This document shows, piece after piece, positions 24,935 to 32,664 of a stretch of 32,891 nt of DNA; position 1 is the stretch's first letter, and each line of letters begins with the position of its first letter. Under the pieces are notes generated by a model that was not told the DNA's origin, did no database searches, and saw only the letters and a list, made by a program, of their open reading frames with translations. The DNA is from Bradyrhizobium hipponense (lineage in GTDB: Bacteria; Pseudomonadota; Alphaproteobacteria; Rhizobiales; Xanthobacteraceae). A program made the position numbers and the translations under genes. The stretch covers positions 1 to 32,891 of the forward strand of contig NZ_VSTH01000108.1 in the NCBI RefSeq assembly GCF_008123965.1. Direction: 5' to 3'.

Positions 24935-27900
24935 ATGCGCCAAGTCTTGTCCAGAATGGCAACGGGAATGGCTCTGGCCGTGAAGGACGGCTGGGAGGCT
25001 GCAGTGCGGCGCGGACCCGTGCTGTGGCTGACCCTGTGCGGCGCGCTGCTGGTCGCCGGAATCTTCGCCGTGACCGCCATGGCCATCGGCGACTTTCGCG
25101 AGCGCACGCTGGCCAACCGCGAGCGCGAGCTGGAAAATACCGTCCAGTTGATCGCAAGCCATTTCGACCAGCAGTTCGAGGATTCCGACGTCGTCGCCGC
25201 CGAGCTGATCGGGCAGATGAACCTGCCGGAGATCACCTCGCCGGCGATGTTCCGCGAGCGCATGTCGGGGCCCGACGCGAACCGGATGCTGAGGGGCAAG
25301 ATCAGCGCGGTGTCCTATCTCGGCGACATCGTGATCTACGACGCGGACGGCGACATCATCAACTGGTCGCGCGCCCAGCCGCTGCCCAACATCAACATTT
25401 CGTCCCGGGACTATTTTCGGACGTTCAAATCGAATCCGCGCTCCGAGCTGGTGCTGCTGGAATCCGTTCGCAGCTACGTCATCGGAAAATGGACGACCAT
25501 TGTCGCGCGCCGGCTGAACATGCCGGACGGCACCTTTCTCGGCGTCATGGTGCGCCGGATCGATCCCGACAGCTATCAACGCTATTTCGCCTCCGTGGCG
25601 CTCGCCGAGGGCGCTGCCATTTCGCTGTTCGATCGTGAAGGAAAGATGCTGGCGCGCTACCCGCATGTCGAGGAGCTGATCGGCAGGAATTTCAGGGACG
25701 CGCCGCTGATGCGCAAGATGCTGACCGACGGCGGTCGGCACACGCTGCGCGTCAAGGGTCCGATCGACGGCGAGGACCGCCTCGGCTCGGCGGCTTCGCT
25801 TTCGCACTTCCCGCTGGTCATCGTTGCGACCAACACCATGAGCGCCGCGCTTGCGGACTGGCGTCACCAGACCGGCTTCATGGTCACCACGGCGACACTT
25901 TCGGCGACGGTGATCGCGCTGATCCTGTTCCTGATCATTCGCCAGATCAGCCGGCAGAACCGCGAGACCCAGGAGCGGATCGAATCGGAGCGGCGTCGGC
26001 TCGACACCGCCCTGAACAACATGTCGCAAGGGTTGATCCTGTACGACGCCGCCGGATACATCGTCACCTGCAACCGCCGCTACGCCGACATGTTCGGCCT
26101 GTCGTCGGACGTCATCAAGCCCGGCTGTCACATTCACGAGGCCATGCACCATCGCAAGGAGCGCGGAGCATTCAGCGGCGACGTCGAGGCGTTCTGTGCC
26201 GACGTCATGAGAATTGTCGCCGAAGGCACCGTCTCCACGCGGGTCCATGAGCTGCCCAGCGGCCGCGCCTTCCAGGTCATCAACACCCCGCTCGCGCAGG
26301 GCGGATGGGTCGCCACGATCGAAGACATCACCGAGCGCCGCAACCTGGAACAGGAGCGGGACCGCAACCACGCGTTCCTGCGCGAGATCATCGACCACAT
26401 TCCCTCGCGCATCACCGTGAAGGACATCCGGACGCGGCGCTACCTGCTGGCCAACCGCGTAGCCGAGGAGCAACTCGGCGAATCGGCTGAGACGATCGTC
26501 GGCAAGACCGCGTTCGACATTTACCCGGCGCCGGCTGCCGAGATCGTCACCCGGGACGACGACAAGCTACTGCAATCGCCGGACGGGCTGTTCCTGGATG
26601 AGCACATCTGGAATACCCCGGCGACCGGACCCCGTCACATCACCTCGCGGCGCATCGGCATTCGCGACAAGGCCGGCGAGCCGCGCTACATCATCAATGT
26701 CGTCGAGGACGTCACCGAACAGCGGCGCGCCGATGAGAAGATCGCCCATATGGCGCATTACGATGCGCTGACCGACCTGCCGAACCGCGCACTGTTCCGC
26801 GAGCAGATCGAACGCGAACTGGAGAAGGTCGGCGGCGGCCAGCAATTCGCGCTGCTCTATATCGATATCGACGAGTTCAAGGGCATCAACGATTCGCTCG
26901 GCCATCATGTCGGCGACGAGCTGTTGAAGGCGGTCGCGGGACGCATACGCGCCTGCCTCAAGCGCGGCGACCTGATCGCGCGGCTCGGCGGCGACGAATT
27001 TGCCGTCATCCAGACGGGGATCGAATCCTCCACCGACGTGCTGGCATTCGTGACCCGCATCCACGAGGCGATCCGCCGCCCCTATCACTGCCTCGGCCAT
27101 CAGCTCTCGACCGATGCCAGCATCGGGATCGCATTGGCGCCGCAGGACGGCACCGATCTCGATCAGCTCATCAAGAACGCAGACCTTGCGATGTACGGCG
27201 CCAAGTCGGGCGGCCGGCGCACCTACCGCTTCTTCGTGCCGGCGATGGATGCAAGCGCCAAGGCCCGCCTCACCATGGAGCAGGATCTGCGCCAGGCTCT
27301 GGTGGATGGCGGTTTCGAGATCCACTACCAGCCGCTGGTCGATCTGCGCACGAACGAGGTCTCCGGCTGCGAGGCGCTGCTGCGCTGGCGGCATCCCGAA
27401 CGCGGCATGGTGTCGCCGGCCGAATTCATTCCGGTCGCCGAGGATACCGGGTTGATCAACGAGCTCGGCGATTGGGTGCTGCGCACGGCCTGCAACGAGG
27501 CCGCGACCTGGCCCGCGCATGTGCGGCTCGCGGTCAACGTCTCACCCGTGCAGCTCAAATGCGACACGCTCGCCCTCAAGATCGCCGGCGCACTCGCCGC
27601 CTCCGGGCTCGACCCGCGCCGGCTCGAGCTCGAAATCACCGAGGCCGTGCTGATCCGCGACGACGAGGCGGCGCTCTCCATCCTGCATCAACTCCGCTCG
27701 ATCGGCGTGCGCATCGCGCTTGACGATTTCGGCACCGGCTACTCCTCGCTGAGCTATCTGAAGCGCTTCCCGTTCGACAAGATCAAGATCGACCGCTGCT
27801 TCGTCGCCGATATGGCGGAGGCAAGCGGCGCGCCGGTCATCGTGCAGGCGGTGGTGAACATCGCCGCGGCCAGTAACATGACCACGGTCGCCGAAGGCGT

Positions 27901-28042
27901 CGAGACCGAGGCCCAGCGCGAGATGCTGCGCGCGCTCGGCTGCACCGAGATGCAGGGCTATCTGTTCAGCGCGGCGAAGCCGCCCGCCGAAGTGCGCAGA
28001 CTGTTCGGCGCCGGCGCCGCCCCCGTCGCGGCGGTGGCCTGA
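24935..28042 (+). CDS. Membrane Cache-PAS-PAS-GGDEF-EAL cyclic di-GMP protein
   Basis: A 1035-residue membrane sensor. Span 1 (28-51) and span 2 (about 313-335) enclose a 260-residue periplasmic region that fits a dCache ligand sensor. Two PAS domains follow (about 352-470 and 480-600). The GGDEF motif is canonical at 685-689, but the inhibition site reads KRGD (676-679) instead of RxxD. The EAL domain has Glu813 (EAL), NVS, EITE, Asp930-Asp931 (DDFGTG), KIDR and Glu987 (EGVE), so both activities are possible. The start at 24935 follows AGGGAGGGGG. It is downstream of the ABC operon in the same direction but has its own upstream region. A related broken gene follows directly. Confidence 0.94.
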   Translation: MRQVLSRMATGMALAVKDGWEAAVRRGPVLWLTLCGALLVAGIFAVTAMAIGDFRERTLANRERELENTVQLIASHFDQQFEDSDVVAAELIGQMNLPEITSPAMFRERMSGPDANRMLRGKISAVSYLGDIVIYDADGDIINWSRAQPLPNINISSRDYFRTFKSNPRSELVLLESVRSYVIGKWTTIVARRLNMPDGTFLGVMVRRIDPDSYQRYFASVALAEGAAISLFDREGKMLARYPHVEELIGRNFRDAPLMRKMLTDGGRHTLRVKGPIDGEDRLGSAASLSHFPLVIVATNTMSAALADWRHQTGFMVTTATLSATVIALILFLIIRQISRQNRETQERIESERRRLDTALNNMSQGLILYDAAGYIVTCNRRYADMFGLSSDVIKPGCHIHEAMHHRKERGAFSGDVEAFCADVMRIVAEGTVSTRVHELPSGRAFQVINTPLAQGGWVATIEDITERRNLEQERDRNHAFLREIIDHIPSRITVKDIRTRRYLLANRVAEEQLGESAETIVGKTAFDIYPAPAAEIVTRDDDKLLQSPDGLFLDEHIWNTPATGPRHITSRRIGIRDKAGEPRYIINVVEDVTEQRRADEKIAHMAHYDALTDLPNRALFREQIERELEKVGGGQQFALLYIDIDEFKGINDSLGHHVGDELLKAVAGRIRACLKRGDLIARLGGDEFAVIQTGIESSTDVLAFVTRIHEAIRRPYHCLGHQLSTDASIGIALAPQDGTDLDQLIKNADLAMYGAKSGGRRTYRFFVPAMDASAKARLTMEQDLRQALVDGGFEIHYQPLVDLRTNEVSGCEALLRWRHPERGMVSPAEFIPVAEDTGLINELGDWVLRTACNEAATWPAHVRLAVNVSPVQLKCDTLALKIAGALAASGLDPRRLELEITEAVLIRDDEAALSILHQLRSIGVRIALDDFGTGYSSLSYLKRFPFDKIKIDRCFVADMAEASGAPVIVQAVVNIAAASNMTTVAEGVETEAQREMLRALGCTEMQGYLFSAAKPPAEVRRLFGAGAAPVAAVA

Positions 28043-28061
28043 CATAGCGAAGCCGGACAAA

Positions 28062-28590
28062 ACCATCGACGTCGCAGATTCCCACTCCGTGCGGCTGATG
28101 CAGCATCTGGTGGTGCCGACCTTCGTGATCGACCCGAAGCGCCGTGTCGTGATCTGGAACAGGGCCTGTGAGCGGCTGACCGGCGTCGCGGCCTCGGAAG
28201 TGATCGGCACAACGAAGCACTGATAGGCCTTTTACGAGACCAAGCGACATTGCCTCGCCTGGTCGCGCTCGACCGGCCGGCTGCGATGCCGCCTGTGCCG
28301 TCGCCGACGAGATCCGAAGTGCCGTCATGGCCTTGCGGATCGCCCATGGCGCCACGGGGGGCTGGCGACCACGTCACCCTCAGCGTCGGGGTCGCCAGCC
28401 ACATCCCGGGCGAGAGCGACGGCGGTCCCGACCGGCTGTTAGCTGCGGCCGACCAAGCGCGCTACCCACGCGCTCTACGCGGCAAAACGGCTCGGCTGCA
28501 ATCGCGTCATCTGCGCCGAACGCCTCCTCGCCGAGTTCGCCGGCCTCGGCCGTGACCCGGTTCCGGCGCCCGGGCGGCACAAATCGGCCT
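28062..28590 (+). pseudogene. Remnant of a PAS-GGDEF diguanylate cyclase gene
   Basis: From 28089 one frame reads RLMQHLVVPTFVIDP and then VVIWNRACERLTG, a clear PAS start, and continues to GTTKH, where TGA (28221) and TAG (28224) follow in the same frame. The frame then goes on as AFYETKR. After a gap that lacks the cyclase core and the GGDEF motif, the domain's tail appears in pieces: VADEIRSAVMALRIAHG, then in another frame GDHVTLSVGVASHIPG and RLLAAADQA, then in a third ALYAAKRLG and NRVICAERLLAEFAG. So there are two stops, an internal deletion and at least two frameshifts. It is not a product of the upstream gene, which ends with a complete EAL domain. Confidence 0.85.
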
Positions 28591-28612
28591 AGCCCGCCGC
28601 GGCGAGAAGCAG

Positions 28613-28641
28613 TTGCCCGCCCCTCGCCAATCGGCTACATG
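28613..28641 (+). promoter_or_regulatory. Candidate promoter of tRNA-Arg
   Basis: TTGCCC (28613-28618) and TACATG (28636-28641) are spaced by 17 bases and would start transcription about 4-5 bases before the tRNA. Each box matches the consensus only in part, so this rests largely on position. Confidence 0.35.
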
Positions 28642-28651
28642 AGGCCTCGTT

Positions 28652-28728
28652 GCGCCCGTAGCTCAGCTGGATAGAGCGTTGCCCTCCGAAGGCAAAGGTC
28701 ACACGTTCGAATCGTGTCGGGCGCGCCA
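28652..28728 (+). tRNA. tRNA-Arg (anticodon CCG)
   Basis: A 77-base tRNA with CCA encoded. The acceptor arms are GCGCCCG (28652-28658) and CGGGCGC (28718-28724) with discriminator G. The D-arm is GCTC-AGCTGGATA-GAGC, and the anticodon stem TTGCC/GGCAA encloses CTCCGAA, giving anticodon CCG, which reads the CGG codon. The T-arm ACACG-TTCGAAT-CGTGT is intact. Its 3' half doubles as the end of a recombinase remnant on the other strand, marking it as an integration site. Confidence 0.97.
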
Positions 28729-29272
28729 CTTCGGTACAAAACTGGGCACTCCAAAACCTGCCGTTTTTGCGCTCGAAGCGGCGACAAGCGTGCGAAGCAG
28801 TGCGCTTTTTGACCCCATAATGCGAACTTCTTTCAGGTCCACCTCGATGCGCTGGGCCAGCGCACGGAGGTGGTCACGGCGGTAGCCGCCCGACTCGGTT
28901 CGCATGCGCTTTGCGGGCCAGGCTTGCGAAGGTTTTCAGCGCCTGCGGCGTGATGCTCGACCCGAGCCGATCGAGCGCGCCCTCGGCCCGCTCTGCGTCG
29001 GCGCGGGCCTGGTCGCGGATGGCCTTCAACTCGGTCACACGCTCCTTGAGCATCGGATCGGACACGTCAGCGATTCCGTTTTCGATGGCGTCGTACAACC
29101 GCTTGAGCTTGGCTTCCGCTTCGGCCGCACGCTTGCGCAATTCGGCGATGTGCGTCGTTCGGCGCTTCGCGCGCTCCTCGCGGCGGTCGAGCACACGCGA
29201 CAGGATTTGCTCGAGACGCATGGGTTGCAATAGCCGCTGCTCGATATGTTCGGCTACCACCCTGTCGAGCAA
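28699..29272 (-). pseudogene. C-terminal remnant of a large serine recombinase
   Basis: The minus strand reads DRVVAEHIEQRLLQP, DRREERAKRRTTHIAELRKRA, a long coiled-coil with LKRLYDAIENGIADVSDP, and RDQARADAERAEGALDRLGS. After a one-base slip in the TTT at 28910-28912 the frame continues GGYRRDHLRALAQRIEV, EVRIMGSKSALLRTLVAAS and PSFVPKWRARHDSNV. This is the zinc-ribbon/coiled-coil end of a large serine recombinase; the catalytic domain is absent. The last residues and the stop (28699-28701) lie inside the tRNA-Arg gene. The upstream limit is a junction with another truncated gene near 29264-29272. Such enzymes insert and excise mobile elements; this one cannot be active. Confidence 0.85.
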
Positions 29273-29550
29273 CCGACCAACGCGATGGCGGCTACCGCAT
29301 TGTCATAGAGGTAGGCGGCGCCATGCAGAGGCCCCGATTCGACGGTCGGATAGCTGGGCAGGAACAACGGCTCTGATGGCGGTGCCTTATCGATCAGACC
29401 AGCGAGGTATCCGCACGCTGACGTTTTTGGTGCTGTTGAAGCCTGCAGTGGAGCGGCGGCCAACATGATTGCGAAAGTCGCGACGACCCAAGCGTGAAGG
29501 CAGAGCCCGCGACAACGGTAGAAACAATCAGTGATTGGTGCCGGTAGCAT
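29264..29550 (-). pseudogene. Truncated N-terminus of a secreted protein, possibly glycosidase-like
   Basis: From ATG at 29550, with GAGAGGCGG upstream, the minus strand encodes a signal-peptide-like segment (WVVATFAIMLAAAPLQAS) and then ACGYLAGLIDKAPPSEPLFLP, PSYPTVESGPLHGAAY and LYDNAVAAIALVGC. The last block resembles the first helical hairpin of six-hairpin glycosidase-like proteins. The frame then stops 10 bases after the junction with the recombinase remnant, giving 98 residues, far short of a full enzyme. The family suggestion is tentative; the truncation is better supported because the adjoining sequence is clearly recombinase in another frame. Confidence 0.55.
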
Positions 29551-29689
29551 TTCGCCGCCTCTCGTGTCTTTTCACCCAGGACAGACTGCAGGACATCGGC
29601 AAGAAAGCCGGTCAGGATCGCGTAAAAAATGTGCCTTCGTCTTCAATGGCAGCTTATGACCGGAGCGGTGATCGTATGGGTCAAAACCA

Positions 29690-29703
29690 GGTCAAAATTG
29701 ACC
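29690..29703. promoter_or_regulatory. Inverted repeat upstream of the serine hydrolase gene
   Basis: GGTCAA-AA-TTGACC is a 6-base inverted repeat with a 2-base spacer. Nearby partial copies (GGTCAAAACCA at about 29679-29689 and CCTGGTCATT downstream) make the area locally repetitive. It is about 100 bases before the hydrolase start, in an AT-rich stretch (29551-29800) in which I see no gene. An operator is possible. Confidence 0.35.
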
Positions 29704-29800
29704 GCCTGGTCATTGCCGGCCAGCGCTAGTAATGTTGCTGTGCCGAACAGCTTATCTACAATCATTGGTAGTTGGCCATTACTTTTGAGCGGGCGGGCTC

Positions 29801-31210
29801 ATGATTGGACGTCGTGATTTTCTCGTCGGCGCCGCATTGGGTGGAGCCGCTGCAGCGCTGACCGCTGCGGCGAGTGGTCTATTCATCGAGACCGCAGGTG
29901 GCGCGCCGCTCTCTACTGACGACATTCTCACGGCCTTGCGCGAACGCGTCGATACGACCCGGCAAAGTGTTGGCATTGTTGCGGCGACCTTTGATGCGAA
30001 TACGCAGCGGATCGTGCCTTACGGCGAATCGGACAGCAAGAATAACCGCGCACTCGATGGCGATACCGTTTTCGAAATCGGGTCGATCACCAAGGTCTTC
30101 ACCGCGCTCTTGCTGGCGGAGATGGTAACGCGGGGTGAGGTTGCGCTTGACGACCCTGTTTCGAAATATCTTCCAGATCGCGTTCGCGTCCCGGAGAGTC
30201 GGGGCAAACAGATCGCGCTCTGGCATCTGGCCTCTCACACGTCCGGGCTTCCGCGCGAACCGGCGGGTTTCGTTTTCAGGGATGATATCGATCCCTATGC
30301 AGCATTCACGACCGATCAACTCTACAGCGCCGTTGCGAACTCGTACCCGCAATATGAACCTGGTTCGATTTCAACGTATTCAAACCTTGGATTTGGCCTG
30401 CTTGGCCACGTCCTGGCGTTGCGCGCCAACGCGAGCTACGAAGAGCTGATCATTTCCCGCATCTGCGATCCTCTAAACCTCGCCGACACGCGGGCCAGCT
30501 TGACGCCGTCAATGCAGGAACGATTGGCTCAAGGCCATCGTGCCGATCTCAAGCCGGCGATGAATTGGGACTTGCCTCCGGCGATCGCCGGCGCCGGTGC
30601 GCTGCGGTCCACGGCCAATGACCTTGTCCGGTTCATGCGAGCGACGTGCCTTCCTGATCCGCAGGGCCAATTGAGCAAAGCCGCCGCGCTCCTGCTGGAG
30701 ACGCGACGGCCCCATATCTTCGGCAACAGCTATTATCTCGGCTGGCAAGTACGCAAGGCGAATGGTGATGAAATTATCCGGCATGGCGGCGCCACGGGCG
30801 GCTATTGCGGCCACGTTGGCTTTTCGACGAAACTGAAGTCCGGTGCCATCGTGTTGTCGAACACCGCCATATACATGATCGATGATCTCGGATTTCACCT
30901 CGCCAACCCGGCGTTCAATGTTGCAGATTATCTTCCGAAAGTGACCGTAGATCAGGGAGTGCTGGCAAGCTACGGGGGCGTCTATGAGCTCACACCAACG
31001 TTCAGCATTACGATACGCGCGGCGGATGGGCATCTGTTTGGCCGTGGAACGGGCCAGAGCGAATTTGAACTGTTCGCTGAAAGCGAAAATCGATTCTTTC
31101 TTCGGATTGTCGATGCACAGGTCACATTCCTACACAACAAAGACGAATTGGTCGATCGCCTGGTGTGGCACCAAAACGGGCGAGATCAATACTGCCCGCG
31201 GATAAACTAA
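29801..31210 (+). CDS. Tat-exported serine hydrolase, class C beta-lactamase-like family
   Basis: A 469-residue protein. It starts with a twin-arginine signal (MIGRRDFLVGAALGG), so it is probably exported folded. The beta-lactamase/D-aminopeptidase fold follows: SxxK is Ser95-Ile-Thr-Lys98, the second motif is Tyr193-Ser-Asn195, and HGG is at 328-330. A C-terminal domain (about 375-469, YGGVYELTPTFSITIRAADGHLF) resembles the lipocalin-like end of many such hydrolases. Likely reactions are peptide or ester hydrolysis; true beta-lactamase activity is not implied. The ribosome site is weak. Base composition appears lower in GC than in the genes before the tRNA, which fits transfer. Confidence 0.88.
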   Translation: MIGRRDFLVGAALGGAAAALTAAASGLFIETAGGAPLSTDDILTALRERVDTTRQSVGIVAATFDANTQRIVPYGESDSKNNRALDGDTVFEIGSITKVFTALLLAEMVTRGEVALDDPVSKYLPDRVRVPESRGKQIALWHLASHTSGLPREPAGFVFRDDIDPYAAFTTDQLYSAVANSYPQYEPGSISTYSNLGFGLLGHVLALRANASYEELIISRICDPLNLADTRASLTPSMQERLAQGHRADLKPAMNWDLPPAIAGAGALRSTANDLVRFMRATCLPDPQGQLSKAAALLLETRRPHIFGNSYYLGWQVRKANGDEIIRHGGATGGYCGHVGFSTKLKSGAIVLSNTAIYMIDDLGFHLANPAFNVADYLPKVTVDQGVLASYGGVYELTPTFSITIRAADGHLFGRGTGQSEFELFAESENRFFLRIVDAQVTFLHNKDELVDRLVWHQNGRDQYCPRIN

Positions 31211-31398
31211 GCTTGTCGACTGCCCCGTGGGATGGAGTTTGTGGCCCATCGCGCCGTTCCTGGGATTGATCGAAATGGCCGCAGCCGAAGGGTAACCGGA
31301 CCACCGGCGAGATCGGGCGGACAGCCGCCCATGAGGCGTAGCGCAAGATCGCAGTCGGTCGGAGGTTATCTGGCCGGATCGCTTGAGCGGCCGCGGTG
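31211..31398. other. Intergenic stretch, no supported gene
   Basis: 188 bases between the convergent hydrolase gene and the 44-residue gene. Open frames exist here on the minus strand but they have no initiation site of their own and overlap the small gene. I have an impression that this stretch resembles a repeat found in related genomes, but nothing in this window proves it. Confidence 0.3.
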
Positions 31399-31533
31399 TC
31401 ATAGCGCCCCGGCGAAGCAATAGTGCCCATCTTCATCGGCCGTGGCGCGCCATTCTCCGCCGGTCACGATACAGCGACCGCAGGCGCACTTTCCGGCGCA
31501 GGCGTCATTCCCCGGGTACGCATGAAAAATCAT
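31399..31533 (-). CDS. 44-residue Cys-rich protein, translationally coupled
   Basis: The protein begins MIFHAYPGND and has Cys12, Cys16, Cys18 and Cys21 (C-x3-C-x-C-x2-C), then ends GEWRATADEDGHYCFAGAL with His37 and Cys39. The cluster could bind a metal or form disulfides. Its ATG (31533-31531) overlaps the TGA of the membrane-protein gene by 4 bases, so the two are probably translated together. There is no signal peptide. The C-terminal 19 codons occur again, almost unchanged, at 32311-32367, and the few changes there mostly keep the protein sequence. I do not recognise a named family. Confidence 0.6.
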   Translation of the reverse strand: MIFHAYPGNDACAGKCACGRCIVTGGEWRATADEDGHYCFAGAL

Positions 31534-32201
31534 GACCGCCCCGCCTCGCAGAGACCCTGTCGATTCCGGTCGACCTGCTCTCGCCGCCAAAGACACGCGG
31601 CCATCCACACGCAGCCGACTGCGACCAGGAGTCCATGTGCAACGCGGAGGGGCTGCGGGCCGAAGAATTGCGGAATGTACAAGGACATCCCGACGGCGAA
31701 GGGTACGCCGCTTGTCTTCGGATAGCGACAGGAGCGCCAAAGCGCTGTTGCGGTCGCAATTGCCGAGGCGGCAAGCAGCAGCAAGCCGGCAAGGAACATG
31801 ACGAGCCCGGGGCCGGAACGGATGACCTCGACCGGACCGAGCGCAGAGTCAGAGTGCTGCCGCAGCGCTTCCTGCCCCAGCGCGTGAAGGCCATAGGCTT
31901 CGCCGCCGTAGAATGGCAGCGTGAAGCCTGTGCCAATCATGCTCAGGACGACGGCGACAAAGAGCAGACGTTCGGCCGACGTCCCGAGTAGAGAGCGTTG
32001 TAGCCCAAGCAGACCCAGCGGCAACAACGTAAACGCCACCATGGCAAGCATGTGCGCAGCTAACCATGCCCCAGACCCAAAGGCCGCGGCGCCCAGCAGC
32101 GACCGCTCGTCGGAGAACGGGCGAAGTGCCGGGTAGAGCACGAACAGGATCCCGGCGATCACAAGAGCGCCGGCGCCGAAGCGGGTACGGTTCGCAAACA
32201 T
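31530..32201 (-). CDS. Multi-pass membrane protein of unknown function
   Basis: A 223-residue hydrophobic protein with about six spans: GAGALVIAGILFVLYPAL, a second around GAWLAAHMLAMVAFTLLPLGLLG, one at LLFVAVVLSMIGTGFTLPFYGG, one at GPGLVMFLAGLLLLAASAIATAT, and two near the C-terminus. The start at 32201 (MFANRTRF) follows AGAGGAAC; the frame is open further upstream but runs into a repeated fragment. Its stop overlaps the start of the Cys-rich small gene. The style recalls DUF4386-like and other small permease-like proteins, but I cannot name a family. The pairing suggests that the small protein works with it. Confidence 0.75.
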   Translation of the reverse strand: MFANRTRFGAGALVIAGILFVLYPALRPFSDERSLLGAAAFGSGAWLAAHMLAMVAFTLLPLGLLGLQRSLLGTSAERLLFVAVVLSMIGTGFTLPFYGGEAYGLHALGQEALRQHSDSALGPVEVIRSGPGLVMFLAGLLLLAASAIATATALWRSCRYPKTSGVPFAVGMSLYIPQFFGPQPLRVAHGLLVAVGCVWMAACLWRREQVDRNRQGLCEAGRS

Positions 32202-32310
32202 CAGTTCCTCTAAGGCGATTTGCGTGAGCATGACTTCGCGGCCATGTGCCCCAAGCGTAGCGTTTGCACGGCGTATTCGGGATGGCTTCTTCGCAAATTC
32301 GGATGGTTCT

Positions 32311-32367
32311 TCATAGCGCCACGGCGAAGCAATAGTGCCCCTCTTCATCGGCCGTGGCGCGCCACTC
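32311..32367 (-). pseudogene. Repeated C-terminal fragment of the Cys-rich small gene
   Basis: The minus strand reads EWRATADEEGHYCFAVAL and stops with TGA at 32311-32313. This matches the end of the 44-residue gene (31399-31455) except for Glu/Asp and Val/Gly changes. Upstream of the Glu-Trp the similarity ends abruptly and the Cys cluster is absent, so this is a broken paralogue or duplicated end. It lies upstream of the membrane-protein gene in the same direction. Confidence 0.65.
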
Positions 32368-32458
32368 CTGAACAATGGCCAGGGTTGGCCGGCCTCGATT
32401 TGTGGCCTGTGCGCGTCACGAACCGTGGCGCAGCCATTCAGGTGGCAATCTTTTCGGC

Positions 32459-32662
32459 TTATTTTCCTTGTTTGGCTGCGTTGCCGGGCACCATGTGCGT
32501 CCTAATGCTATCGATACGGGTCTTGGCACTCTTCAAGCACTCATCGCTTTGATAGTTCGCGTACCCGTAAGCGATCGTCCAGCCGATCATCAGGATACCA
32601 ACCGCACCCATAAAGAGGCCGTACCTCATGTTGTTTGGAGCCGCGTCCGCGATATTGCTCAT
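32459..32662 (-). CDS. Small single-span membrane protein (67 residues)
   Basis: After MSNIADAAPNNMR comes one hydrophobic span (YGLFMGAVGILMIGWTIAYGYA) and then YQSDECLKSAKTRIDSIRTH. The start at 32662 has AGGGAAATAGGG just upstream and lies 2 bases after the stop of the preceding small gene, so the two are one operon. After the span both have Tyr-Gln-Ser, an acidic residue and a Cys, which suggests tandem paralogues. Function unknown; I recognise no family. Confidence 0.6.
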   Translation of the reverse strand: MSNIADAAPNNMRYGLFMGAVGILMIGWTIAYGYANYQSDECLKSAKTRIDSIRTHMVPGNAAKQGK

Positions 32663-32664
32663 CC

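Noticed and set aside
28250..28555. A 101-codon plus-strand frame taken as a gene
   Set aside because: It contains an internal piece of a GGDEF domain flanked by other frames of the same domain, so it is part of the pseudogene.
29535..29817. Short plus-strand frames before the serine hydrolase
   Set aside because: No ribosome site, no similarity that I recognise, and they overlap the palindrome and the hydrolase start.
31122..31436. A 104-codon minus-strand frame across the end of the Cys-rich gene
   Set aside because: It overlaps the 44-residue gene in another frame, lacks its own initiation site and would read through intergenic DNA.
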